DNA of 64,000 nucleotides, from contig OX393563.1 in NCBI GenBank assembly GCA_947652115.1, positions 858,016 through 922,015 on the forward strand. The letters are read 5' to 3'. Positions within the stretch are counted from its first letter, which is position 1, and each line of letters begins with the position of its first letter. Origin of the DNA: Blastomussa wellsi. Lineage: Eukaryota > Cnidaria > Anthozoa > Scleractinia > Plerogyridae. Shown here piece by piece: positions 21,774 to 32,700 of this stretch. The translations under genes were made by a program, and so were the position numbers. The notes under the pieces were generated by a model. The model was not told where the DNA came from. It did no database searches and saw only the letters and a program-made list of their open reading frames with translations.

Positions 21774-22013
21774 GAGCAGCACGGATTATTACTAGGGCTG
21801 ATTACTCTATTAGATCATCAGCAGTGCTAAATTCTCTAGAGTTCTCTAACATAGAGCAGCACGGATTATTACTTGGGCTGATTACTTTATTAGATCATCA
21901 GCAGTGCTAAATTCTCTAGAGTGCTCTAACATAGAGCAGCACGGATTATTACTAGGGCTGATTACTTTATTAGATCATCAACAGTGCCAAATTCTCTAGA
22001 GTGCTCTAACTTA
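21774..22013 (+). repeat. Three-copy 80-bp tandem repeat inside the LINE
   Basis: Units start GAGCAGCACGGATTATTACT at 21774, 21854 and 21934, with an exact 80-bp period and few differences. Since 80 is not a multiple of three, each extra copy shifts the reverse transcriptase frame. The expansion is therefore a post-insertion event and not part of an active element. Confidence 0.85.
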
Positions 22014-22540
22014 GAAGAAAGAGACAAAAGGCACCTGCTACTTATGATGTTTAAAGTATTGAATAATAATTGTCCGACGTATCTTCAGTAGTATTTTCAT
22101 AGAAACTCAGAAGTTCACAATTATAACTCGAGGGGTTCGAGATATGACTTCCAATTACCGCTACCTAAAACGAATTTTCTTAAACGTTCTTTCTCTTATC
22201 GAGGTGCAAATGCTTGGAACAAACTGTCAAATCAAATACGTGAGATAAGGGATCTTGCAAGCTTTAAACGTGCGATATCGTAGGACATATTTTACATCGC
22301 TAGGGCCCATTTCTACATTGCTTGTTTCCTATTATTATATAGTAAATTATGATTGTTACTAATTATTACTTAAATTTCCTTGATATTAAATAATATTTTA
22401 GCGCTAAGTTATACCTAGCTTATTAGTCCTTAACATTTATATCTTGTAATTTTTGGAATTTTTAGCATATCTTGTAATTCTTACACAACATGTCTGAAAA
22501 CCAGCTTGCTGAGCCATTTATCGTGTTTTAAATAAAGTTG

Positions 22541-22555
22541 ATTGATTGATTGGTG

Positions 22556-22595
<40 letters not shown>
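22541..22595 (+). repeat. (GATT)n tail of the LINE
   Basis: About twelve GATT units, one of them altered (GGTG), follow AAATAAAG. Microsatellite 3' ends of this type mark the priming end of CR1/L2-like LINEs. Confidence 0.85.
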
Positions 22596-22915
22596 CATAT
22601 GAAAATGTGTCTTACCTTCTCATGCAAAAAGAGCTCGTTTCCATATGAATAGTTTCGCATTTAGGCTCGTTTTGAAACTAAGGGAATAGGGAACTCGGAA
22701 ATGACCTATTGTGTGGCGTTTGGGTTGCGTGACGTGACAAGAGGACAAAATTTAATTTAAAAAATGAAATGAAGTTAAATCCCGTCCCGAATCACGTTCA
22801 ATAAAGTCACTGTACGTGGCATTTTTCTGTGTAATTTAATTGTATATTAGTTTCTCACTGTGAAACGTAGCAATCTTGTTTTGGACTTGTTTGCCAGCCA
22901 GGCTTTATTTGATCA
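22596..22915. other. Gene-free stretch between LINE and tandem duplication
   Basis: No supported gene or element in these 320 bp. Confidence 0.35.
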
Positions 22916-23898
22916 GATTCATGCTCTACCCAATGATTACTTTATTATTATGTGATCTGATTATTGCACCCAGCTACTGAAGAAAATATGTCTTTTCTGA
23001 GTGACAGTCGAGTGATATCATTAAGTTTAAGTTTCTCTGTTTATCGATGGAACGTTTACAACTGAACAGCTTTGACTAGGGAATACATTTCACAAAGCGT
23101 AAGTTACTTTGCGTTTATTGAGCGAGTCCTAGATCTGAATTAATTGACTAGGCACTGTTTAAACTAGTCCTAGCTCAAAGGTATAAACTTTAGAGCCGTG
23201 TTTTCAGTGAAAACGTGCGGAAAATCCAGTGTAGCGTTTACTGAATTAAACTACTGGCGTACACAAAGGCAACTTTTTAATGCCGCGTGTTGATCGTAGG
23301 AAATAATATAAGCAAAACCAACACCTTATTAAAAACTGTAAGATAAGTATATTAATGAGGCGTGTTTTCAAATAATACACTCTCTTTTTTATAAGAATAT
23401 CGAGGCTGATTCATGCTCTACCCAACGATTACTTTATTATTATGCGATCTGATTATTGCACCCAGCTACTGAAGAAAAGATTTCTTTTCCGAGTGACAGT
23501 CGAGTGATATCATTAACTTTAAGTTTCTCTGTTTATCGATGTAACGTTTACAACTGAACAGCTGTGACTAGGGAATAAATTTCACAAAGGGTAAGTTACT
23601 TTGCGTTTATTGAGCGAGTCCTAGATCTGAATGAACAGACTAGGCCATGTTTAAACTAGTCCTAGCTCAAAGGTATAAACTTTACAGGCTTGTTTTCAGT
23701 GCAGGGTTTACTGAATTAGTGAATTAAACTACTGGCTTACATAAAGGCAACTTTTTAATGAATATATCATGTTGATCGTAGGAAATAATATAAGCAAAAC
23801 CAACACCTTATTAGAAACTGTAAGATAAGTATATTAATGAGGCGTGTTTTTAAAGAAATACACCCTTTCTTTTTATAAGAATATATTTTATAAGAATG

Positions 23899-23912
<14 letters not shown>
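22916..23912 (+). repeat. 492-bp tandem duplication
   Basis: GATTCATGCTCTACCCAA starts at 22916 and again at 23408, and the copies stay alignable through to ATAAGAATATCGAGGCTGA (about 23405) and its partner near 23905. Differences of roughly a few per cent and a small deletion near 23700 show that it is not brand new. No coding content. Each copy ends in sequence that belongs to the inverted-repeat element at 23862, suggesting the duplicated unit was bounded by copies of that element. Confidence 0.8.
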
Positions 23913-23935
<23 letters not shown>

Positions 23936-24285
23936 TGAATAAACCCAAGGCTGAGATTTTGAAAAAGAATATAATTTGTGCTGAAAATGTGCAAATACAA
24001 TACAATTTCCTTTCTCTAAGCGGCAAAACTAGCCAATAAAACGATAAAAAAACCTACACTATAGCCATTGGTCAATGCTAGGGACCGATCGATGAATGGT
24101 ACTGTAATACATATGTAAGGTCTGCAGCACAGAAGACATGAACTGAACTGTAAAACGTATCATGAAAAATTCTTAATCTAAGAATATTCAGAAGAATATT
24201 TTAAGCCTAAAATTGGCAGAAAAATAAGAATATTCAGCCTGAGTCGAAAAAACAATATTCTTATAAAAAAGAAAGAGTTTATAGG
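23862..24285. mobile_element. About 420-bp MITE-like element, ACACCCTTTCTTTTTATAAG ends
   Basis: The left end (TACACCCTTTCTTTTTATAA) and right end (complement of AAACTCTTTCTTTTTTATAA) are inverted. The interior repeats AAGAATAT and AAGCCTAAAATT-like blocks on both strands. It encodes nothing. It is related to the minimal copy at 20669 and to a partial end near 23380. Confidence 0.6.
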
Positions 24286-24511
24286 AGAATACATCTGTTG
24301 CCCTATCAACCAAGAGACTTTTGCAGTATTCTAATACAAACAACCCTAATTGTATATGACAGCATCTTATTTAGCTATGGATTTATTGAGCTAACTAAAA
24401 TGTAGCAATAATAATAAGGATGGTCAACCCGTTTTAGCCATTTTGCTGTCACAGGAAACCAGTGAAGCAGAGAGGAATTAGCTGAGAGAGCCGTCGCGGG
24501 ATATTACCACA

Positions 24512-26904
24512 ATGGAAGAGTTCCTCCTCAGAGTCACACAAGCTAACAGAACTACGTCCCGTGATTACTGGGCTCAGGTAGAAGCGTTCAGGAGCGATCT
24601 GACAACATACTACAAGACCTTGTTTAGTATTAGCTGTGCCTTTATGGCTTTGGGAACAGTGGAGAACATTCTGATTTGCTTTGTTTTGTCCCAATGTCGG
24701 ATTAGGCGATCGAGTTCAAAACTATCCAACTTCTTCATCCTCCATTTGGGCATAACAGATCTGGTGTTCAGAACAGTAAGCTTCCTTCGACGAACCACCG
24801 ACCATGAGAACTTGGATTTAAGTCCACTTCACTGCCAACTAGCCATATTTTCACAGTTCACGTGTGCTGCAGTAATCTTTGTGCTTCTGGTAGGAATTGC
24901 TTTTGATCGTTATATTCACATTCTATTTCCACTCCGAAGTTTGACTATTAAGATCAGGAAATATTTCATTATGCTTTCCATCTGGTTGTATGCTATGATG
25001 ATTTGTTCAGGGTTTCTTGCCAGTGCCACAATCTTTCCTGTTGAACATTTTCGGCAAGAGTACCGTGAAGGACATTCGTCCCCCAAGGGAGTTGATTCGA
25101 CCGCTTTTAAACTTCCCGCGAGCGTTTTAATGAATTCATAACCCCGCCTCCATAAACAATAGAGCCCAAACCATAGTAATTAAGCATTGTATCCAGTGCG
25201 ACTCAGTAAAGTGTGAGAAACTGATAACACAACAGTGCGTAAAGATAGAGACACATTCTCTACGATCACGATCGCTTCCGAGACCTACAATCGAAATGGC
25301 TTCTTCAAGGGAACTGCAGCGTATTGATCGGGAGCTCTCTTCAGAGCTCATAGAATCCCCGATCAATCCTGCATTCCTACACGTGTCTACTCCTTTGAAG
25401 AGCGAACTGAAGAGTTAGAACCAAAGTCAACTATTTATATCTTTTTATTAATCTAAATGGATCTAAAGTTGAATAATTAATTTTTAGAAACAATAGAATG
25501 TTAATTCCCACGAGTCACTGATGGCGTGGGTGGGCTCGTGGGTGAGCGCTTGTTGTGTTTTTCAGATTTCTATGATCAAAAAAAGCAACAGAAGTATATT
25601 TTGTTTATTTCACGCATTTTTCTTTTCAACATTTTTCATTAATAACATTGTTTTGGTAAACCGTCCGGTGGTGTGTAAAGTAAAAAAGCCATGTGCACGC
25701 TAGTCAGTCAAATGACCCAAGTCATTTTTAGCGCGCCTTTTACAGCGGAACAAATTATTTGCGCTTGCGGAATTCTTGTGAAGTTCGGTAGACACGAACT
25801 TTTTTGAAAGAGAACAAGCTGACCAAGGAATAGCCGTTGAGAGTACTCGGTTTTGCGGTACTCGTCAGTTGCACTTGAAAGAAGGCTAAACAGCGCTAAT
25901 TGCGAAGATTATTTTTGTAAAGCGCGAGTTTCATTTCTTTTAATTTCTTTTAACGCGCGTGGCTAAAGTACTCTTGTATGTTTACAGACAACGTTTAGGC
26001 AGTCGTTAAAAGAGATTTAACTCCTTTTGAGTTCATAACAAATTATTTTGAACTCTGACAAATTTATGTATACAACAGGTTTGAATAGGCAGTGCGGCCT
26101 AATTAGGGGGCTATTGTGCACTTTATCGCACCTTGAAACTTGCTTCACACTTCCAACCGTTTGATTGACAGCAGCGGCAAGGCAGCGAAACTCAAGAGTA
26201 TTCCCAAAGCTAAGTCTGTTCGCCAATCACAACCGACTTGTTCTAAATGTGCAAATTATTATGCCGCGCGCCCTGAAATCGGGCACTGTAAGTACATGTC
26301 GCAAAAGACAATGGCATTCTGGGCGATGGTGTCGGAAAGTGGCGTCACAAGTCTTCGACCGTTTCGTTCTCACTGCATTCCTGGAAATGCGGGTTCCATG
26401 GAGCGAAAGATTGCTTTCACAGTATTCTTCGTGTTTGCATTTGTTGTACCGTTGTTATTGATTATGTTCACCTACACCAAGATCACAGTCTTTCTGTGGA
26501 AGAGAACTAAGACAAATAACGCCACGAATAACCGCATAGCGAAGGCGAAGCTTAAAGCTATTCGAATGCTTGTTTTGGTGGTTTTTAGTTTTCTTATTAG
26601 CTGGGGTCCCATAATGATCCTCGATATACTTGCCTCTTACCCCACTAAAAGGGGCAAGATAACATTTCAAAAGTTTCCTTTAAGGCCTCTTTTTGAATGC
26701 ATCTCTCAAACGAGCTCAATATTCAACCCTTACATTTACGCGTTTGGTGATGTAAATTTTCGAAGAAGTCTTCGTCTATGTTGTCGAAGGCGGAAGCGTT
26801 GCGCGAGAATCACACCAATTTCTCCTGGTATAGCGAATGGGGCAAATTACATCCAAATGACTCAGTTAGGTCCAAGAGTGTTTAAATACCCCAGTAAGCT
26901 TTAA
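24512..26904 (+). CDS. Rhodopsin-class (class A) G protein-coupled receptor, split
   Basis: Two coding blocks. Block 1 starts at ATG 24512 (CACAATGG context) and runs to about 25059. It covers an N-glycosylation site (Asn12), TM1 (~36-60, Asn52), TM2 (Asp83), Cys108 before TM3, the DRY motif at 132-134, and TM4 with Trp158. Block 2 runs from roughly 26340-26352 to the TAA at 26902-26904. It covers the loop Cys (SHCIPG), TM5 (FVVPLLLIMFTYTKI), TM6 with SWGP, TM7 with NPYIY, and a basic tail. Together all seven helices are present, so the receptor fold is complete; ligand unknown, peptide-type by general look. The 1.3 kb between the blocks has stops in frame. A phase-2 intron (donor near 25060, acceptor near 26339 or 26351) fits, but the splice sites are weak, so a broken gene is possible. 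Confidence 0.75.
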
Positions 26905-28866
26905 GTTTCGTTCTAAACCTTCATATCTTCTACAAGGTGACGTCTTTTTGTAAATTGCAGTAGCCGTATAAAAATAGGGTAAAGGTTTCACAAAGCAGTT
27001 TATGATAATGTTAATATTGAGTCCGCTGATCATTTTAAAAAAAAATAGTTGTTTGAGTATTTTAGCTAGAAATGAATTTTAATTAGTGATGTAATTATGC
27101 GCGCTTTCTGGTAATTTATCTAGAAGTTTGTTTTATTATCTAATGTTATATGCTAAATGATTTATTTTTAGGACATTTTTATTAGTAGCAAAGCGCGCAA
27201 AGTCTAATAATAGAATGCAAATTTTTGGACCCCGCGAGTCTCGGAAAACAGCGTGTTCTGCGAGAAATAAAGGGGGTGTAGGCGAAATTTCCTCTAAGAA
27301 GTGCTCTAGGAACTCTGGAGCAATACCAGTTTGTTTGTCGGTCTTGTCGTAGTCATGACGTCACCTGAGCGATGGTCAGAAGGTTATTGAATAAAGTCTT
27401 CACTCTTGATTTTCTTTTCCTTTTTCATGGTGCCTCGAGGAATTCGAATGAAGGGCAATTTTAAACGTTCTGCATCTAACATTAGTTAACGTGCATATCG
27501 ACAGCGAAAAACACTGTTTATTGGGCAAGCAAGTAGGAAGAACTGTTGAAGAATATTTTGAGAAACGTTTAGCTGTAAAATTAATAAGCACATGGTGTAG
27601 ACCAAAGAAACAAGTCATCTTTGGCAATTAGAGTACGAGCCTGAGTTATCTATGAACAGCCAACGAGACGGAGCAGAGTTGGCCATGACGGCTCATAGAA
27701 AACGACAGTTGTCTAATTGTTTAATTAGATTAAGTCCAAAATAATTGTCTTTCTATAGACGCTTACATGAGCGTGTTCTATGATCGAACTGAGAAAGCAA
27801 AGGGAGCTAGAGCCAGTGAGATTACACGACTGAATTTCAATTAATCAAAGTTAGATTCGGAGAAAAAAATGGTTTGCTATTTTAATTAATTGTTTGATTT
27901 TTGCCTTCTTCCTCTTCAAAATAATCAAAGCGTACAATCACTTCTAATATGGCGATATTTGCTGGTTAAAACATGTTGCATAAAAACATGTGTTTAAACG
28001 TTAACAAGCACAAATAAAAAGAGATATCTTTGTTTTAATTGTAGCCAGCCAGGGATGAGGGGGGTGGGGTATTGTAGAATTGCATTTAACTGCAATTAAT
28101 TAATGATCAACATTTCAGTAAAACGTTTCTATAGTTTCTTTATTGCATCGAGGCAAACAAGACGGAATGTAAAAAGAAATGATTGGCTATCGTTAATATT
28201 ATTGTTATCTTCAGGAAAAGCTAAATTCCCTCGGAATCAATGCCTCGGAATCGACCTTATAACCCTTCCATCTGAAAATATGTGTGCGGTACATAAATTT
28301 ACACCTCTTCACGATACGTTTTTAAATCATATAATTATCTAATTTGGTTTTTAAATGCAGTTTTGAGATTCGCCGGGAAAGGCAAAAAAGTTTGCGTTAC
28401 ATAACTCTGCCATTGGGAGGAAGTGAAATTTGATTGGCTCCTACTATTTACACTTTGTCAGTTGTCAGGTTGTGATTGAAAATGAAGACGAGCAAATTGG
28501 CGTGTGGCAGTTCCCCAGTAAATCACCTTAGGTGGGGGATTTGACAATATTTATCGTCCAGTAGTCAGTTCGGACTATTGACCTTTTAAGTGGATTTTCT
28601 AGCAACAGTTTATTGAAGGTTAGTGACTCTGTTGACCATCCACAAATGCCCCGGGGTAGGGTAGGGCATTTGAAGAAAAAATCTCAGCTCAGCTCAAATG
28701 TCTCGCCTGTGCTCAGCCTACCCCTCCTGCGGCTTAACATTAATAGGTGCAACTTGAAGAGTCCACATGTTATTTCTGGTGGAAAATGAAATAGATATAC
28801 ATATGGATTTGATTTTGTAGTAATATGGAAGCTCTATTTACATGTTTAATCGATAATTTGCCGGAC
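26905..28866. other. Gene-poor stretch after the receptor
   Basis: No supported coding region in these 2 kb. It begins with the presumed 3' UTR of the receptor. There are no repeats whose ends I can define; a G-rich patch lies near 28060. Confidence 0.35.
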
Positions 28867-28998
28867 TAGCCTGCGTAGCTGGCGGGATTTGCGGCGAAGT
28901 GCTGTTGTTTTTGCTGGGAGACCGCGCGTCGTTTTGAGCGGCAAAGACGAGTGGGGATTGGCATGACCTTACTGGCTTCGCCCCCCGAATGCTACGCA
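28867..28998 (+). mobile_element. Partial copy of the TAGCCTGCGTAGC inverted-repeat family
   Basis: It begins TAGCCTGCGTAGCTGGCGGG and aligns for about 130 bp with the complete copy at 63133-63301 (shared GCGGCGAAGTGCT, AGCGGCAAAG, GGCTTCGCCC). The right end is eroded, so its limit is approximate. Confidence 0.65.
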
Positions 28999-29784
28999 TG
29001 TACGCGTCGTCATGCCAACCTCGTTGTCGGGGTCTTTCTTGCCAGGGTCTTTCAGATAACAGAAATAGGCTGTGTCTGGGCGTTAGGTGGCGCAAAACTT
29101 TACAGCAACATTTTCAGCTCGCCTTATTGCTAAAATAGGCTTAATGATAATAAAAAATGCAATAAGGCAAATAAAAGGTCCTGTTCCGTGACCGACGGTC
29201 GTTTATCATCGGAAGTGACGTCAATCAGGTTCGACTGACTTCAGCCAGTAAGGTCGTGCCATATTGTTCGAAGCAACACGGAACATGCTCTTCACACAAT
29301 GAGCTAAATACATCACAAAATTATATCGGCCTGAAACGCAAAGTAGATGAAAAGCGGTCAGATAAACATCCCAAGGTAAGTAAAGTAACTTATGATTCTG
29401 ATAGATTTAATTTGCGCCTGATGATATGGCGCATTTATAAATACACAAAATGGTACCAATTTATGGTCTTCGTATCGCGATATCGGGGGATCCGTATCGG
29501 CCCTCTTATATAATGATGGACCTAAAATTAAATATGATAATGTTAGAAACTTTACTTGCGCCTTCAAAGTTAAGCTTTATATTTACCTCTGGTTTACTTT
29601 GATTAAAAGGGATTATTTTGCATCATGTACATTTCGATGTTAAACTTATTTCAGCGCGTTAGCCCAGCCCCATCGCTTTGACGATAGGAAAATTTGCGAT
29701 TACTAAAAGGCATGAATTTTACCACTTTTAATTGTATCTCTTCTTTTTCAGTTAATTTCTTTTGTGGTATAAAAAACTGCCGGA

Positions 29785-32700
29785 ATGAGTCGTGTTAGAG
29801 GTAAGTGCTTCAGTTGTTGAGATGGAACTATGCAAATTTTTCTAGTTTTCCCAGTCACGCTTGGTCTCGAATCAAGGGTAACGCGCAGCTGAACGCATAA
29901 TCACGTCAGACGCGGTTACGACGACCCCGTTACTTGTTAACGCTACTTACACGAGCCTAGCCTGCGTAGCAAGCGTTCCCAAGCGAGCGAAGAACTGTTA
30001 TGATCTATTATTGTATAAATTGGGGCGAGGGGACAAGGGAACGCTTGCCCGCAAACCCCACGATTTTGAAAAACGCCCACTGATTTTTCACGCTTGAGTT
30101 CATTCATAGGTTGACAGCTTGTCAAGAATTAACCAATAACATTTTGCCGGATGTGAAATTTTATTTCCTTCACTCGTCACGCGAGACAGCTTGTCAAACC
30201 GGCGAAACTGTTGTGATGTTTGGCGGTATAATTTCGAAGTAAAATTTGGAACTGAATCTCAACCCGGAAGCCCGGTTTTCTCTTCAGAAAATCTTTCCAA
30301 GCCATCGAAATGAAAATATGCATACGGAGAAAACCTTGCTGCTACTTGAAGACCGGTTGGAGTCGAAGTTGTGGAAAACAACAAGCTATTGTCAGAGCGT
30401 GTTTGCAATCCTTAAGCTCGCAAAATTTTAATTTACGGACTCTGTACGAACAAGTCAACACATACAGAGTTCGATAGGTAGCGAGACTGCTGCTTGCAAA
30501 ATCTCACCAAAGCAGAGCATTAACGTTCCAAGCCGCTGCTCGGGAAGGCACCGAGTAGCAGTAAATTCTCCCGTCTCACAAAACGCTTCTCGGAAGTCTT
30601 TATAATTCGCAGCCACAGTAGGCACAGAAAGATTCTGTTAATTCGAAGTTGAACATGGGCATGGACGATTTACCAACTGATGGGACACTTCAAGTCAAAG
30701 AAGTGATCGTTTATTCTACCGGTATTCTACTCGAACACAAAGAACTTTGTAAACATGGCTCAGAAGAAGTGGCCAGCTTTACTAGATTTGAAAAATCTGC
30801 TATGATTAAGGTTATACAAAACACTTCGTCAAAATCGCTGCACCAGTTGCAGGGAAATCCATTAGCATTTTAAAAATACAATTTTAGAAAAGCGACGAAC
30901 AAGCTTATCTCAGCCCCGTCCAGGTTTCCACTGAATGATGTTCGTCTACTATAAACAACGAATTGATAAAACGCTAATCCATGGCGCATTCAGTTGACGC
31001 TGGTGTATTTCAACCAAGCAGCCATCATCTCCATTAAAGTCGCCTCTACTTCTTGATCACGTATTATGCTTTGCAATGGAGAAATAACAATGATACTAGA
31101 AAAGTCTGTTCCTCTTCGCATTTTCCTTCGCACTCCGCACATCAAAACAAACAACTGAAAATTTTAACTCTTACCGTATCCTGTTGGTAATACCATGACA
31201 CGACCATGACACATTGCACTTTCTTGTTCTGGCTTCAACGTACTAAAAGATGCGAGTCCCGTTGCGCTCAGCTTCGCTCAGGCACGCCATTGCGATTCAA
31301 AAGTCTTGTTGATAACTTCTTGTCAAACTTGTCAATCAAAGTACCACGCCGCACCAATCAGAGGCCTTCGTTCGTGGGCGAACGAAGTTTTTCAGAATCG
31401 AGGGGTTTGCGGGCAAGCGTTCCTTTCCTTCCCCTCCCCCTCCCACTTCTTTTCCCTTTTTGCCCTCGCCCCAATTTTCGCGCGACCGGAAATCGCTCTT
31501 CGCTCTTCGCTCGGGCGGGAACGCTTGCCACGCAGGCCAACACGAGCCCGGGTTAATTGCTAACCTGGGTTGACCCAATATCCTGCTTGTCGAGAAGCAG
31601 TAGAAGTTGTAGCAAATGTGATGTAAGTTGAACATTCTCCTGATTTTACTACAGCATTCTATTGCCAAAAGGTCTACACCACAACAAGCAGGTTATAACT
31701 TTAGAAAAACGAGAAGACTTCTGATTTTTAAAAACATGTTTCGGCAGAACCTTTTGCCATCTTCAGTTAGAAATATCAGATTACAAAGTTGAATTTATAA
31801 TAACTGAAAAAATGTAATGTGAAGAAACTGTGAACGAATAATTAAACAGGGGCGGATCTAGGGGGAGGAAGCAGGGTCGCGCACTCCCCACCCCCCTCCC
31901 CGAAATGAACTGCGACTTTCTAATATGACTAGTATTCTGCTTACGTCACCCATCAATTGCACTATTCCTTAGTGGTGCTCCCCTCCTGAGAAAAATCCTG
32001 GATCCGTACTTGATGAGAGTTTTAAATTAACATGGTACAACTGTTGATTTAAAGTTGGTTGTTCTGAAAACTGGTGGAAGAAAGTGAACATGCACTGCGG
32101 CATTGTTCGGGATCTCGTCCCCAGATCCCGAGATTGAATCAGTGGCTAAATGCTCACGCATGCGCATGGAAAAATGCCGGGTAGTTTCGCCGACGTAACA
32201 GGCATTGCAGCCCGTATACAAAAGTTTATATACCACACATTGCACGAACGGAGCCCGCCGGGGATGGGAACTTTCACCCTAAACAAATTTCCGATCTTAA
32301 AGGATGAAAAAACTAATTTTATGTATCGATTAATACTAGCTAGTATTCTATTGGTACGCATTACTTAACCGTGGAGCGAAGAATGCTTTTGGCACTAAAT
32401 TAATCACCTCAATGTCGTGCCCTGCAAGGCCTTGCACCAATTATTTGTCCTCGAAATTCATTCAGAGGAGTGATGTGATTACTTCTTACAATTTGCGTGA
32501 TTCTGATAATAAGCTGGCTATTCCCTTGCCACGTACCAACTATTACAAAAATAGCTTTGCCTATACTGGTGCAGTTCTCTGGAACAGTCTACCCTCAGCT
32601 GCTAGGCAAGCAACATCTCTGACTAATTTCCGACGATTGCTAATTAATTCCGATACGGCATTCATATAAAGCAGGCTTTAATTTAGTTTACGTTCTTTAA

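Larger units (their letters stand above)
21090..22595 (+). pseudogene. 5'-truncated CR1/L2-like LINE with reverse transcriptase fragment
   Basis: Reverse transcriptase palm and thumb of a non-LTR retrotransposon. Visible motifs are YVNGVLS, then GIPQGSILGPFLF and the catalytic FADDTYITM, then LSCNASKTSYM. The C-terminal part after 22100 reads LPLPKTNFLKRSFSYRGA with AWNKL, the usual end of CR1/L2-like ORF2 proteins. Frame changes near 21225, at a stop near 21498 and through the 80-bp triplication make it nonfunctional. The 3' end has AAATAAAG followed by a GATT microsatellite tail, as in many CR1/L2 elements. The 5' half, including the endonuclease, is absent. Confidence 0.85.

Noticed and set aside
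24610..24798. Minus-strand frame opposite the GPCR
   Set aside because: A shadow of receptor helices 1-2 on the plus strand.
30649..30873. 74-codon plus-strand frame in the TenA intron
   Set aside because: It lies inside the long-TIR element next to the helicase relic, has no recognisable domain and no supporting splice context.
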